DNA of 64,000 nucleotides. It comes from Achromobacter arsenitoxydans SY8 (GTDB lineage Bacteria > Pseudomonadota > Gammaproteobacteria > Burkholderiales > Burkholderiaceae_B). Made by a program: the position numbers and the translations under genes. The stretch covers positions 86,760 to 150,759 of the forward strand of contig NZ_AGUF01000064.1 in NCBI RefSeq assembly GCF_000236785.1. Reading direction: 5' to 3'. This document shows positions 44,201 through 52,129 of the stretch, in pieces (the first letter of the stretch is position 1; every line of letters begins with the position of its first letter). The notes under the pieces were generated by a model. The model was not told the origin of the DNA. It saw only the letters and a list, made by a program, of their open reading frames with translations, and did no database searches.

Positions 44201-44461
44201 CAGCGGCGCGGCGGCCTGCGCGTACCAGTGGGCGATGGGCACCTGCAGTCCGTCCAGCAGCGCCGTGTCGGCGTCCAGCGCCGCGCGGCTGTCGGATGGG
44301 GAAGCCAGCAGCCAAGGGGCCGGAATCAGAACGCTATTGAAGCCCCGTTGCGCCAGCCGGGCGTACAGGGCCGGTGCGGCCGCGGAGCCGTCCAGGCCGG
44401 CGCGGGCATGGTAGATGCGCAACGGGGCGCGGGAGTGGGGCGGGGCGCTGGGGGTGGGCAC
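41267..44461 (-). CDS. glgE: Maltosyltransferase GlgE with N-terminal degenerate amylase-like domain
   Basis: GlgE transfers maltose from maltose 1-phosphate onto alpha-1,4-glucan. The GlgE part starts near residue 410 (RIALENVSPAVDGGAFPVKS) and includes VLYLPPIHPIGQRNRKG, IALDFAIQCSPDHPWL, VRIFRVDNPHTKP (nucleophile Asp, about 790) and VIFLSEAFTRPKMMY (acid Glu, about 822). About 400 residues precede it, more than in stand-alone actinobacterial GlgE (about 660-700 in all). They read as an alpha-amylase-like barrel (RGFNSVLIPAPW, GLYVDVILDR, WTANGVDGLVFQAP, FDAAFSSLPWWDF) without clear catalytic residues. The GTG start at 44461 has AGGAGG seven bases upstream. The product is 1064 residues. 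Confidence 0.93.
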
Positions 44462-44473
44462 CGGGCTTCCTCC

Positions 44474-46039
44474 TTAGATGGCCGCCGGCATGGCGCCGCC
44501 CGAACGCGTGCGCCTGCCCATCGCCGCCACGCTTGCCGGGTGCTCGGCGGGCGCGGGCTCGGCGTCGCGGTAGTCGGGCTCGACCAGCGAGCGGTACAGG
44601 CTGGCGTACAGGCTGACGGCGGAGCGCCAGCCGAAGTCGGCCGTCATGGCATTGCGCTGCATGAGTCGCCACAGGATTCCGTGGCCGCGCAGGTTCAGGG
44701 CGCGGTCGATCGCCGCGGTCATGGCGGCGGGGCTGTCGCCTTCGAACAGCAGGCCGTTCGCCGAGGCCATCATGGATAGCGGGGCGCGCGGCCCGGGATC
44801 CTCGATGGTGTCGGCCATGCCGCCCACGCGCGACCCGATCGGCAGCGAGCCGTAGCGCATCGCATAGAGCGGCGTCAGGCCGAAGGGTTCGAAGCGGCTG
44901 GCGTGCAGCAGGATGTCGGACCCCGCGTGCAGCCGGTGGGCGATGCCTTCGTCATAACCGATATGGACGGCGCACCGTCCCGGATACCGGGCGGCGATAT
45001 CCTTCAGCGCCTGCTCGAACCGTTGCTCGCCCTGGCCCAGAATCACCACCTGCAACCCGGGGTGCCGGTCCAGCGCATCAGGCAGCGACTGGATGGCGAC
45101 GTCCGCCATTTTCTGTTCAGTGAGGCGGTTGCCCATGCCTATCAGCGTGGCGCCGGGGTCGGGCCGCAGGCCGAATTCGCGCTGCAAAGCCGCCTTGCAG
45201 TGGATCTTGTTCGACAGGTCGCGCGGGCCATAGCGGTGGCTGCGCAGATAGGGGTCGCGCGCGGGATTCCACAGCACGTCGTCGATGCCGTTCGGTATCG
45301 GCAGCAGATCGCCGGCGCGCTCCCGCAGCAGGTCATCAAGGCCGCAGCCAAACGCCGGGGTCATGATTTCCCGTGCGTACGTGCGGCTGACGGTCGTTAC
45401 GCGGTCCGCGTAGCGGATGCCTGCCTTCAGAAAATTCAGGCGGCCCCAGGACTGGGCTCCGTCATCGCCGCGCGCCCATTCCGGTATCCCGAATGCGTCG
45501 GCGCATTCCATCGGGAAGAGTCCCTGGAACGCCAGATTGTGAATGGTCATGACGCTTTTGACATCGTCCAGGCCCGCCGCGCGCAGCAGCAATGGCGTGA
45601 GGCCCGCGTGCCAGTCATGCGCATGCACCAGGGTGGGGCGGACCAGGCCAGGCAGTCCAGCCGCGACGCGCACGGCCGCATGGGCCAGCGCGGCGTAGCG
45701 CACGCCGTTGTCCGGATGTTCCTTGCCATTTTCGTCGGCATAGAGGCCGGCCCGGTCGTACAGCGCGTCATTTTCCAGCAGCAGGTAATCCAGTCCGGAT
45801 TGCGGACACCTGCCTTCCAGCAGCGCGGCGTCGCCGCCGGGAAGGCCGGGCAGCGCCGCCACGGTTCGGACCCGGTTCAATTTGCCCCGCACGCCGCGAT
45901 ATGCGGGGAGCAGCACATTCAGCGGCATGTGCGCCTCGGTCAGCGCGCGCGCCATGCCCGTTATAGCGTCGCCGAGGCCGCCCGTTTTGGCCAGGGGAAA
46001 GGCCTCTCCCGCCACGATCAGGGTTCTAGTCTTCGCCAT
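44474..46039 (-). CDS. glgA: Glycogen synthase (GT5)
   Basis: GlgA extends alpha-1,4-glucan from ADP-glucose. The 521-residue GT5 protein has the substrate motif AKTGGLGDAITGMARAL near its start, then VHAHDWHAGLTPLLL, MTIHNLAFQGLFP, TTVSRTYAREIMTP, GMGNRLTEQK and SRFEPFGLTPLYAMRYGSLPI. GGAG five bases upstream of the ATG at 46039 decides the start. It heads the eight-gene operon, 12 bases before glgE, behind a sigma-54 promoter at 46113-46127. No ADP-glucose pyrophosphorylase (glgC) is found in the window, so its donor must come from elsewhere in the genome. Confidence 0.95.
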   Translation of the reverse strand: MAKTRTLIVAGEAFPLAKTGGLGDAITGMARALTEAHMPLNVLLPAYRGVRGKLNRVRTVAALPGLPGGDAALLEGRCPQSGLDYLLLENDALYDRAGLYADENGKEHPDNGVRYAALAHAAVRVAAGLPGLVRPTLVHAHDWHAGLTPLLLRAAGLDDVKSVMTIHNLAFQGLFPMECADAFGIPEWARGDDGAQSWGRLNFLKAGIRYADRVTTVSRTYAREIMTPAFGCGLDDLLRERAGDLLPIPNGIDDVLWNPARDPYLRSHRYGPRDLSNKIHCKAALQREFGLRPDPGATLIGMGNRLTEQKMADVAIQSLPDALDRHPGLQVVILGQGEQRFEQALKDIAARYPGRCAVHIGYDEGIAHRLHAGSDILLHASRFEPFGLTPLYAMRYGSLPIGSRVGGMADTIEDPGPRAPLSMMASANGLLFEGDSPAAMTAAIDRALNLRGHGILWRLMQRNAMTADFGWRSAVSLYASLYRSLVEPDYRDAEPAPAEHPASVAAMGRRTRSGGAMPAAI

Positions 46040-46112
46040 GCTTGCTCCAGGTGACAGGCCGATCGCGAAACGCGCAAAGGTCGATCGCAATCGCGCCGAG
46101 ACCTTCGGAGAA

Positions 46113-46127
46113 GCAAGCCGTGTGCCC
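46113..46127 (-). promoter_or_regulatory. Sigma-54 promoter of the glycogen/trehalose operon
   Basis: On the minus strand GGGCACACGGCTTGC fits every consensus position but the first, with TTGC followed by T. The -12 GC is 74 bases before the glgA ATG. No other credible promoter was noticed between it and glgA. Confidence 0.8.
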
Positions 46128-46285
46128 AAACCGCAACCGCCGGGGGAAAAAATGCGGCGCCGCAGCAGAAACCTGCCATGTTCGGGTCGCCCAAAAGGAC
46201 GGCGCAGCCGGAAGGCGTATGCCCGCCTTGCCGGTCCGCTTTGTAATTTCTAGCCGCCGGCGATGCCTGAACTGCCGTGGACAGC
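46128..46285. other. Regulatory gap between the glg operon and TPP enzyme promoters
   Basis: The starts of glgA and the TPP enzyme are 302 bases apart and carry divergent sigma-54 sites at 46113 and 46286. The 158 bases between are non-coding on both strands. They contain a poly-A patch (46146-46151) and AATTTC (46245-46250). Activator sites would be expected here, but I could not define one. Confidence 0.4.
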
Positions 46286-46300
46286 GGGCACGGCGGTTGC
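46286..46300 (+). promoter_or_regulatory. Sigma-54 promoter for the TPP enzyme
   Basis: GGGCACGGCGGTTGC fits all consensus positions except the first, with TTGC followed by T. The -12 GC is 43 bases before the ATG at 46342. Confidence 0.8.
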
Positions 46301-46341
46301 TGCCCTGTGTCGCCTTCGACGACCATCGGCGGGAGAAAAGC

Positions 46342-48114
46342 ATGGAAACAGTGTCGGACTTCGTGTTGAAGCGGCTGTCGCAATGGGGCGTGCAACGCGT
46401 GTTCGGTTATCCGGGCGACGGTATCAACGGGCTGATCGGGGCCTTCGGCCGCACGCGGGAACCGCTGGAATTCATCCAGGCCCGCCACGAAGAGAGCGCT
46501 GCGTTCATGGCTTGCGCGCACGCCAAATTCACCGGACAGGTGGGGGTGTGCCTTGCCACCTCCGGCCCAGGGGCGATCCATCTGCTCAATGGCCTGTACG
46601 ACGCCAAGCTGGATCATCAGCCCGTGGTCGCCCTGGTGGGCCAGCAGGCCCGCAGCGCCCTGGGCGGCGACTATCAGCAGGAGGTCGATCTGGTCAGCCT
46701 GTTCAAAGATGTGGCGCACGATTTCGTGCAGATGGTCACGACCGCGGAACAGGCGCGCCATATGGTGGACCGCGCGATGCGCATCGCCATGGAGCGGCGC
46801 AGCGTCACATGCGTGATATTTCCGAACGACGTGCAGGACCTGCCCGCGGTCGACGCGCCGCCGCGGGCGCATGGCACCGTGCACACGGGCATCGGCGTTA
46901 CCTCGCACGCGGCCGTGCCGGAGCCGGCCGCGCTGCGCAACGCGGCCGACATCCTCAATGCCGGCGAGCGGGTTTCGATCCTTGCGGGCGCGGGCGCGCT
47001 CGATGCGGGCCAGCCGCTAGCGGAGGTCGCCGGATTGCTGGGAGCGGGCGTGGCCAAGGCCTTGCTCGGCAAGGCGGTCTTGCCCGACAGCCTGCCGTAC
47101 GTCACTGGCGCGATCGGCCTGCTGGGCACCCAGCCAAGCTGGGACATGATGAACGAATGCGACACGCTGCTGATGGTGGGCACATCGTTCCCCTACGCGG
47201 AATTCCTGCCGCAGGAAGGGCAGGCGCGCGCGGTGCAGATCGACCGCGACGGACGCAAGCTCAGCCTGCGCTACCCGGTCGAGGTCGGGCTGGTCGGCGA
47301 CAGCCGGCTGACGCTGCAGGCGCTGATCCCGCTGCTGGAACCCAAGAAGTCGCGCCGCTGGCGAGAGCGGATCGAAAAGCAGGTGGCGGGCTGGCGCGAA
47401 ACCGTGCATGCGCGCGCCATGGTGGACGCCGCGCCCCTGAATCCGCAGCGGCCATTCCTGGAACTCTCCAAGCGCCTGCCGTCTCATGCGATCGTGACCT
47501 GCGATTCCGGGTCCGCCGCGAACTGGTATGCGCGCGACATCGACCTGCGGGAGGGGATGATGGGGTCGGTGTCCGGCGGACTGGCCACGATGGGCTGCGG
47601 CGTCCCCTATGCCGTCGCGGCCAAGCTGGCGTATCCGGACCGCCCGGTGATCGCGCTGGTGGGCGACGGCGCCATGCAGATGCTGGGCATCAATGAACTG
47701 ATCACCATTGCTCACCGCTGGAAGGACTGGCGCAATCCGACCCTGGTCGTGCTGGTGCTGAACAATGGCGACCTGAACCTGGTCACCTGGGAGCAACGCG
47801 TGATGGGCGGCGATCCCCGCTTTGCGGACTCGCAGTGGCTGCCCAAGTTTTCGTATGCGGACTATGGCCGTCTGCTGGGCCTGGAAGGCATACGCGTCGA
47901 CAGCCCGGACGAGGTCGGTCCCGCATGGGACCGGGCGCTGTCGGCGACGCGCCCCGTGGTGCTGGAGATGGTGACCGACCCGGAGATGCCGCCCCTGCCG
48001 CCGCACATCCCGGCCAAACAGATCGCCGCCTATTTCAAATCGCTGCGCAAGGAAGAAGCCGCGGCCGGCGGCGCGGCCCTGCGCGCGACCATCAAGCAAT
48101 GGTGGGCGGGCTGA
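46342..48114 (+). CDS. Thiamine-pyrophosphate enzyme, pyruvate-oxidase-like
   Basis: The 590-residue protein has the three-domain plan of PoxB/acetolactate-synthase enzymes. The Pyr domain has VFGYPGDGINGL and QARHEESAAFMA, with the conserved cofactor-activating Glu. A central domain follows, then a TPP-binding domain with VGDGAMQMLGINELITIAHR (about 440) and NNGDLNLVTWE. It probably decarboxylates a 2-oxoacid such as pyruvate to acetate and CO2, passing electrons to FAD and quinone. The C-terminus lacks the clear membrane-binding helix of E. coli PoxB. GGGAGAAAAGC precedes the ATG. It has its own sigma-54 promoter, divergent from the glycogen operon. Confidence 0.88.
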   Translation: METVSDFVLKRLSQWGVQRVFGYPGDGINGLIGAFGRTREPLEFIQARHEESAAFMACAHAKFTGQVGVCLATSGPGAIHLLNGLYDAKLDHQPVVALVGQQARSALGGDYQQEVDLVSLFKDVAHDFVQMVTTAEQARHMVDRAMRIAMERRSVTCVIFPNDVQDLPAVDAPPRAHGTVHTGIGVTSHAAVPEPAALRNAADILNAGERVSILAGAGALDAGQPLAEVAGLLGAGVAKALLGKAVLPDSLPYVTGAIGLLGTQPSWDMMNECDTLLMVGTSFPYAEFLPQEGQARAVQIDRDGRKLSLRYPVEVGLVGDSRLTLQALIPLLEPKKSRRWRERIEKQVAGWRETVHARAMVDAAPLNPQRPFLELSKRLPSHAIVTCDSGSAANWYARDIDLREGMMGSVSGGLATMGCGVPYAVAAKLAYPDRPVIALVGDGAMQMLGINELITIAHRWKDWRNPTLVVLVLNNGDLNLVTWEQRVMGGDPRFADSQWLPKFSYADYGRLLGLEGIRVDSPDEVGPAWDRALSATRPVVLEMVTDPEMPPLPPHIPAKQIAAYFKSLRKEEAAAGGAALRATIKQWWAG

Positions 48115-48153
48115 GCCGCGCGTCCTCCGGTTTTTTCACTTCAGGAGTTCATC

Positions 48154-48450
48154 ATGGCAAATGCCGGCGCAACGAATTCCCCCCAGCCCGGGCAGGGCGG
48201 GCGTCCCGCGCCCGAACAGTCGCCCGCCGAACAACCCAGGCCGGATCCGTCCTCCCCGCAGAAGGACGAGAAGGGACGGTGGCCGCCCGACAGCATTCCC
48301 AATCCCATGCCGGGCGTGGACCCGCAGCAGACGCCGGGGATCGACCGGCTGAGCGGCCGGCATGGCGCTTGCGGCGCAGGCCGCGCGTTCGCCATGCCGC
48401 GGGGCATGGTTCCCGTTTACTCAAGGAGCAAATATGAAGAAGCAAGGTAG
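48154..48450 (+). CDS. Small Pro/Gly/Gln-rich disordered protein
   Basis: The first about 65 residues are hydrophilin-like (NAGATNSPQPGQGGRPAPEQ; DPSSPQKDEKGRWPPDSIPN; GVDPQQTPGIDRLSG). AGGAG six bases upstream and its place 39 bases after the TPP gene support it, probably in the same transcript. The last 33 residues (HGACGAGRAFAMPRGMVPVY onward) differ in style, run across the sigma-54 promoter at 48358 and overlap the next gene by 17 bases. Reading one base later gives a TGA at once, so the original protein may have ended near 48350 and a one-base change may have lengthened it. Total 98 residues as read. Confidence 0.6.
   Translation: MANAGATNSPQPGQGGRPAPEQSPAEQPRPDPSSPQKDEKGRWPPDSIPNPMPGVDPQQTPGIDRLSGRHGACGAGRAFAMPRGMVPVYSRSKYEEAR
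48358..48372 (+). promoter_or_regulatory. Sigma-54 promoter for the 48434 DUF883 gene
   Basis: CGGCATGGCGCTTGC has exact spacing and TTGC, and is identical to the site at 16081-16095 (minus). The -12 GC is 63 bases before the ATG at 48434. It lies inside the 3' part of the preceding open frame. Confidence 0.7.
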
Positions 48451-48775
48451 GCTGCACGACATGTTTCATCCGTCGGACTCGTCCACGCGCACCATGCGGG
48501 ACCTGATTTCAGGCACCGAGGATTTGCTGCGCAGCACCGCCAGCTACGGCGGGTCCGAGATCGAAGCCGCGCGCGACAAGCTCAAGCAGCAGCTTGACGC
48601 CGCCCGCGAACAGGCCAGGGGGTGGGAACGCGCCGCCTGGGATCGCGCCCGCGAGGTGTCCCACGCTACCGACGAATATGTGCACGAGAACGCCTGGAAG
48701 AGCGTCGCCGCGGCGGCGCTGGTCGGGGTGCTGGCGGGCATGTGCATGATGTCGGATCACAGCCGTCGGCGCTGA
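48434..48775 (+). CDS. DUF883 (ElaB/YqjD-like) membrane-anchored protein
   Basis: The 113-residue protein repeats the plan of the 18401-18742 gene: a long charged helix (about 20-90; TEDLLRSTASYGGSEIEAAR, KLKQQLDAAREQARGWERAA) and a single C-terminal helix (WKSVAAAALVGVLAGMCMM). AAGGAG six bases before the ATG sets the start. It has its own sigma-54-type promoter. Relatives in E. coli anchor ribosomes to the inner membrane in stationary phase; the same role here is inference. Confidence 0.85.
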   Translation: MKKQGRLHDMFHPSDSSTRTMRDLISGTEDLLRSTASYGGSEIEAARDKLKQQLDAAREQARGWERAAWDRAREVSHATDEYVHENAWKSVAAAALVGVLAGMCMMSDHSRRR

Positions 48776-48800
48776 TCCGCCATCACGAAGGCATGCCGAC

Positions 48801-48834
48801 GGAGCCGGTTCGCGCATCGCGCGAGGCCGGCTCC
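48801..48834. repeat. Strong inverted repeat between 48434 gene and next promoter
   Basis: GGAGCCGG (48801-48808) pairs with CCGGCTCC (48827-48834), with an inner CGCGC/GCGCG stem. There is no U-tract, so it may be a Rho-assisted terminator or an activator dyad just upstream of the sigma-54 site at 48838. Confidence 0.5.
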
Positions 48835-48837
48835 GCC

Positions 48838-48852
48838 TGGCACACCGCTTGC
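48838..48852 (+). promoter_or_regulatory. Sigma-54 promoter for the PRC-barrel gene
   Basis: TGGCACACCGCTTGC is a full match to TGGCAC-N5-TTGC. The -12 GC is 64 bases before the ATG at 48915. Confidence 0.85.
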
Positions 48853-48914
48853 GTAGGGCTGATGGCGCGGGCGGCACCTTGCCAGAAGCGCCTGTACCTT
48901 CCTGGAGACAAACG

Positions 48915-49343
48915 ATGAACCAACCCTACACAAGCGCCCCAGAGGCGCAGGGCCAGACCAACATTGTTGGCGGCCCCAAGAGCAGTCCCGGCGGCCCGGG
49001 ACCCCAGGTCATGGCCGCCGGCACGCTGGAAGGCAATGACGTCTACAACCCTGCCGGCGAATCGCTGGGCAGCATCCAGGACATCATGCTGGACGTGCCT
49101 CGCGGCCGCGTCGCTTACGCAGTGCTGTCGCGCGGCGGCATCCTGGGCATCGGCGACAAGCTGTACGCCATTCCGTGGAGCGCGCTGACCCTGGATACCG
49201 ACCGCAAGTGCTTTGTGCTGAATGTGGACAAGGAAGTCCTCAAGAACGCCGAAGGCTTCGACAAGGACAATTGGCCGAGCATGGCGGACGAAACCTGGGC
49301 GCGCGGCATCCATCAGTACTACAACCAACCTCCGTATTGGTAA
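48915..49343 (+). CDS. PRC-barrel domain protein
   Basis: The 142-residue protein has a Gln/Gly/Pro-rich leader of about 35 residues and then a PRC-barrel domain (LEGNDVYNPAGESLGSIQDIMLDVPRGR; YAVLSRGGILGIGDKLYAIPW). It ends with WARGIHQYYNQPPYW. PRC-barrels occur in photosynthetic reaction centres, RimM and many stress or envelope proteins of proteobacteria, where their role is unclear. TGGAGA upstream supports the ATG. It is the first gene of a two-gene unit with the PIG-L-like protein, under a perfect-core sigma-54 promoter. Confidence 0.87.
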   Translation: MNQPYTSAPEAQGQTNIVGGPKSSPGGPGPQVMAAGTLEGNDVYNPAGESLGSIQDIMLDVPRGRVAYAVLSRGGILGIGDKLYAIPWSALTLDTDRKCFVLNVDKEVLKNAEGFDKDNWPSMADETWARGIHQYYNQPPYW

Positions 49344-49361
49344 AGAGGAGGCAAGGACGGC

Positions 49362-50054
49362 ATGCTCGAAGACGGCAGACTGGTCGCGGTGTCTTCCTAT
49401 TTCAACGACGCGGTCGTCAGCTGCGCCGGCCTGCTCGCCGCGCGCGCGGGCAGCGCCGTCCTTACCGTGTTCTCGGGCATGCCGCTGGGCGCCGCCAGCT
49501 TGGCCGACACAGACCGCCGCAGCGGGTTCAAGGACGCACGCGAAGCATTGCTTGCGCGCCATGCCCAGAGCGACCGCGCGCTATCGCTGCTGGGCGTGCA
49601 AGGCGCTCAGATGGACCTGCTGGACGAACAATATCTGGAGAACGGCGAGGGCGGCCGCCTGACGGGCGCGCTGGCGGTCGCGCTGACCGCTCTGCGGCCG
49701 CGCGTCATCCTCATTCCGCTCGGTCTGTTCCGCCCGGGCCATATCCGGGTCTGCGACGCGGGTTTGACGATCCGCGCCTTATTCCCGCATGTGGTCTGGT
49801 TCGCTTATGAAGAAGCGTCAGACGGCACGCCGCCGGGCGCGGTGCAGGAAAGGCTGGCGCTTCTGCTGGACCGCCGCATCACAGCCACGCCCGCAGGCCT
49901 GGCGCCGGAAGGGGACGCCGGAGGCGCCAGGCAGCGCGCCATCGCCGCAAGGGCCAGCCTGGCGGATCAGAACGTATCCGCCAGCGCGACCGCGCCGGGG
50001 CGCCACCCCGAACGCTACTGGCGCCTGTCGTGGAAGCGGGACAAGATCGCGTGA
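49362..50054 (+). CDS. PIG-L/LmbE-like protein, catalytic residues apparently lost
   Basis: The 230-residue protein follows the PIG-L deacetylase fold (LVAVSSYFNDAVVSCAGLLA; ARHAQSDRALSLLGV; LTALRPRVILIPLG; RPGHIRVCDAGLTI). Active family members have a PHxDD motif at the first site, where His and Asp bind zinc and act in catalysis; here it reads SSYFND, so the His and one Asp are missing. The later His remains in RPGHIRV. It is probably not a zinc deacetylase of the usual kind and may be a pseudoenzyme or bind a ligand. It starts 18 bases after the PRC-barrel gene and should be co-transcribed. Confidence 0.75.
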   Translation: MLEDGRLVAVSSYFNDAVVSCAGLLAARAGSAVLTVFSGMPLGAASLADTDRRSGFKDAREALLARHAQSDRALSLLGVQGAQMDLLDEQYLENGEGGRLTGALAVALTALRPRVILIPLGLFRPGHIRVCDAGLTIRALFPHVVWFAYEEASDGTPPGAVQERLALLLDRRITATPAGLAPEGDAGGARQRAIAARASLADQNVSASATAPGRHPERYWRLSWKRDKIA

Positions 50055-50230
50055 GCCGGACGTGGAAGCCTGGTGTTCAAGCACAACAGCCCTGCGCCCT
50101 CATCCTTTTCGACCATTGATGAAAGGCCGCGCTTCCCGGACGATGCGTGGGTTGCGCAGCGCGCCGGGCATCGCTATGGTGAACGCACCCGGCGCTTGGC
50201 GCCGCCGCAATGCTTAATTCGGGAACGACA

Positions 50231-51343
50231 ATGAGTTCGAACGCAGCCGCCGCGCGCGGCCGGTCCCGCTGGGGCAGCGCCCTGGCCATCCTGCTTCTGA
50301 TCGCAGCGCTGCTGGCGGTGCTGGCGCTGGCCGCGACGCGCATCGCGGAACAGCGCATCGCAAGCATGCTGGGCCCGCGCAGCCAGGTGGGCGACGTGCA
50401 GGTCGGGTTCCGGCGGGTGGTGCTGACCGACGTAGTCGTGCCCGGGGCCTCGGGCCAGGCGGGCGCGCGGGCCAAGCACATCGAACTTGAGCCCGAGTGG
50501 TCCTCTTTCCTGCGGCACGAGGCCGTCTTCAAGCAGGTCACGGTAGAAGGCTTCGACTTCGCCGTGGTGCGCGGCCCGGACGGCGGCATGCAGATCGCGC
50601 CGGCCGTGCAGGCCGCGCTGCGGGCCGGCGACGGCGGGGAAGGCAAGTCGCGCCGCACGGGTCCCATTCGCGTCGCCGACCTGATCCTGCGCGATGGCCG
50701 CCTGGACTACCTTGACGGCCAGATCGCGAAGCCGCCGCACCGCATCCCGTTCACGGACGTGCAGGCGCATCTGCGGCCCATGACGCTGCCCAATGACGGC
50801 GCCGCCAGCGACATGGAGTTCAGCGGCAAGGTCGAGGACAACCGCAATGGCGAGTCAACGGTGCGGGCCCAGGGCAAGGTTGTGGTGGGCGGCACCGACG
50901 CCGACATGACGGTCGCCGTGCGCAACATGGACATTCGCTATGCCGCCCCGTATCTTGCGGAAAACGGCGCTGGATCCCTGACAGGCGGCGCGATGGACCT
51001 GGACATGAAGACCGTCATCGAAAAGCACGCCTTGCGCGCCTCCGGGACGGTGGCGCTGCGCGGCCTGAAATTCGGCGGGGAGGGGAGCCTGTTCTCGCTG
51101 CCGCGCAAGGCGGTGCTGGCGGCGCTTGAAGATAAGCGCGGCGTCGTGCGGTTTGAATTCGCGCTGTCCGGCAGGCTGGACAATCCGAAGTTCTCGGTCA
51201 CGCGCGGCTTTTCGGCCCAGGTGGCGCAAGGCTTCGGGCACGCGATCGGGGTGGGCGCCGAGGGCGCGGCCGAAGGCGTCACGGGCGCGGTCAAAGAGCT
51301 GGGGAATGCGCTGTCGGACCTGCTTAGCCCCGCCAAGCCTTGA
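50231..51343 (+). CDS. DUF748/AsmA-like envelope protein
   Basis: The 370-residue protein has one N-terminal membrane helix (WGSALAILLLIAALLAVLALAATRIA). A periplasmic beta-rich body follows, in the style of DUF748/AsmA-like proteins (VGDVQVGFRRVVLTDVVVPG; IRVADLILRDGRLDYLDGQI; GGAMDLDMKTVIEKHALRAS). Such proteins are thought to bridge the periplasm and affect lipid transport or outer-membrane assembly. The ATG at 50231 is followed by the helix; an ATG at 50210 would add seven residues. The 176 bases upstream hold no clear sigma-54 site. It is convergent with the hydrolase at 51371. Confidence 0.75.
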   Translation: MSSNAAAARGRSRWGSALAILLLIAALLAVLALAATRIAEQRIASMLGPRSQVGDVQVGFRRVVLTDVVVPGASGQAGARAKHIELEPEWSSFLRHEAVFKQVTVEGFDFAVVRGPDGGMQIAPAVQAALRAGDGGEGKSRRTGPIRVADLILRDGRLDYLDGQIAKPPHRIPFTDVQAHLRPMTLPNDGAASDMEFSGKVEDNRNGESTVRAQGKVVVGGTDADMTVAVRNMDIRYAAPYLAENGAGSLTGGAMDLDMKTVIEKHALRASGTVALRGLKFGGEGSLFSLPRKAVLAALEDKRGVVRFEFALSGRLDNPKFSVTRGFSAQVAQGFGHAIGVGAEGAAEGVTGAVKELGNALSDLLSPAKP

Positions 51344-51370
51344 ACAGCGCCGCCCGCTTGCGAATCCGCT

Positions 51371-52129
51371 TCAGGGCGTGGGCCTGGCCCGGCCCACCCG
51401 GGCGCCCATGACCATTTCGGTCACCCAGTTCACCAGAATGGACGTATAGGCCTGCTGCGAGGCCTTGTCGGTCAGCGCATGGTCCGCCCCGTCCAGGATG
51501 CGGTGCGTCAGGGAGTGCGAGCGGCGGAACGCCGACCGGTAGCTCATGATCGTGGAATGCGGAATGTAGAGGTCGTGCTCGGCCTCGACGATCAGCACGT
51601 CGCCCGCGAACGCGGCGCAGGCCGACAGAGCGCGGTTGGCCTCGGGTTCGACGTGGCTGTTGCGATAGGCCCGTAGCGTCTCGCGGTTGAGCTGGTTCTT
51701 GGGCAGCATCCACTCGTCGTCGCGGTACAGCGCAGGCACGTGCAGCGCCAGCCAGCGCACGCGCCGCAGCCCGCTCAGAAGCGCGGCCAGGTATCCGCCA
51801 TAACTGCTGCCCACCACGGCGACCGATCCGCTGTCCAGCGACGGATGGGAAGCCAGCCGGTCATAGGCCGCCATCACGTCGCGCAGGTTGTCGTCGCGTG
51901 ATACCTCCTTCTGCTGCGCCTGCGTCGCGGCGTGGCCGCGCAGATCGAACGTCAGGCAGACGCAGCCCAGCGCGGCGATGCCCTTGGCGCGCGACAGGTC
52001 GAACGCCTGATCGCCGCCCCAGCCGTGGATGAACAGCACGCCCGGCACCTTGCTTTCGGGAGTGAGAAAGGTGCCTGCAAGGCGCTGGTCCGCCACTTCG
52101 ATATGGATCGGATCGCTATATGCGGCCAT
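51371..52129 (-). CDS. Alpha/beta hydrolase
   Basis: The 252-residue serine hydrolase shows the oxyanion region VLFIHGWGGDQ, DLRGHAAT, the nucleophile elbow GSSYGG, the acid region VLIVEAEHDLYIPHS and the catalytic His in ILDGADHAL. It resembles dienelactone-hydrolase/BAAT-type esterases or thioesterases; the substrate is unknown. GGAGG upstream supports the ATG at 52129, which overlaps the end of the DUF3182 gene by 14 bases. It is the last gene of a five-gene operon that begins with the endonuclease-like gene. Confidence 0.88.
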   Translation of the reverse strand: MAAYSDPIHIEVADQRLAGTFLTPESKVPGVLFIHGWGGDQAFDLSRAKGIAALGCVCLTFDLRGHAATQAQQKEVSRDDNLRDVMAAYDRLASHPSLDSGSVAVVGSSYGGYLAALLSGLRRVRWLALHVPALYRDDEWMLPKNQLNRETLRAYRNSHVEPEANRALSACAAFAGDVLIVEAEHDLYIPHSTIMSYRSAFRRSHSLTHRILDGADHALTDKASQQAYTSILVNWVTEMVMGARVGRARPTP

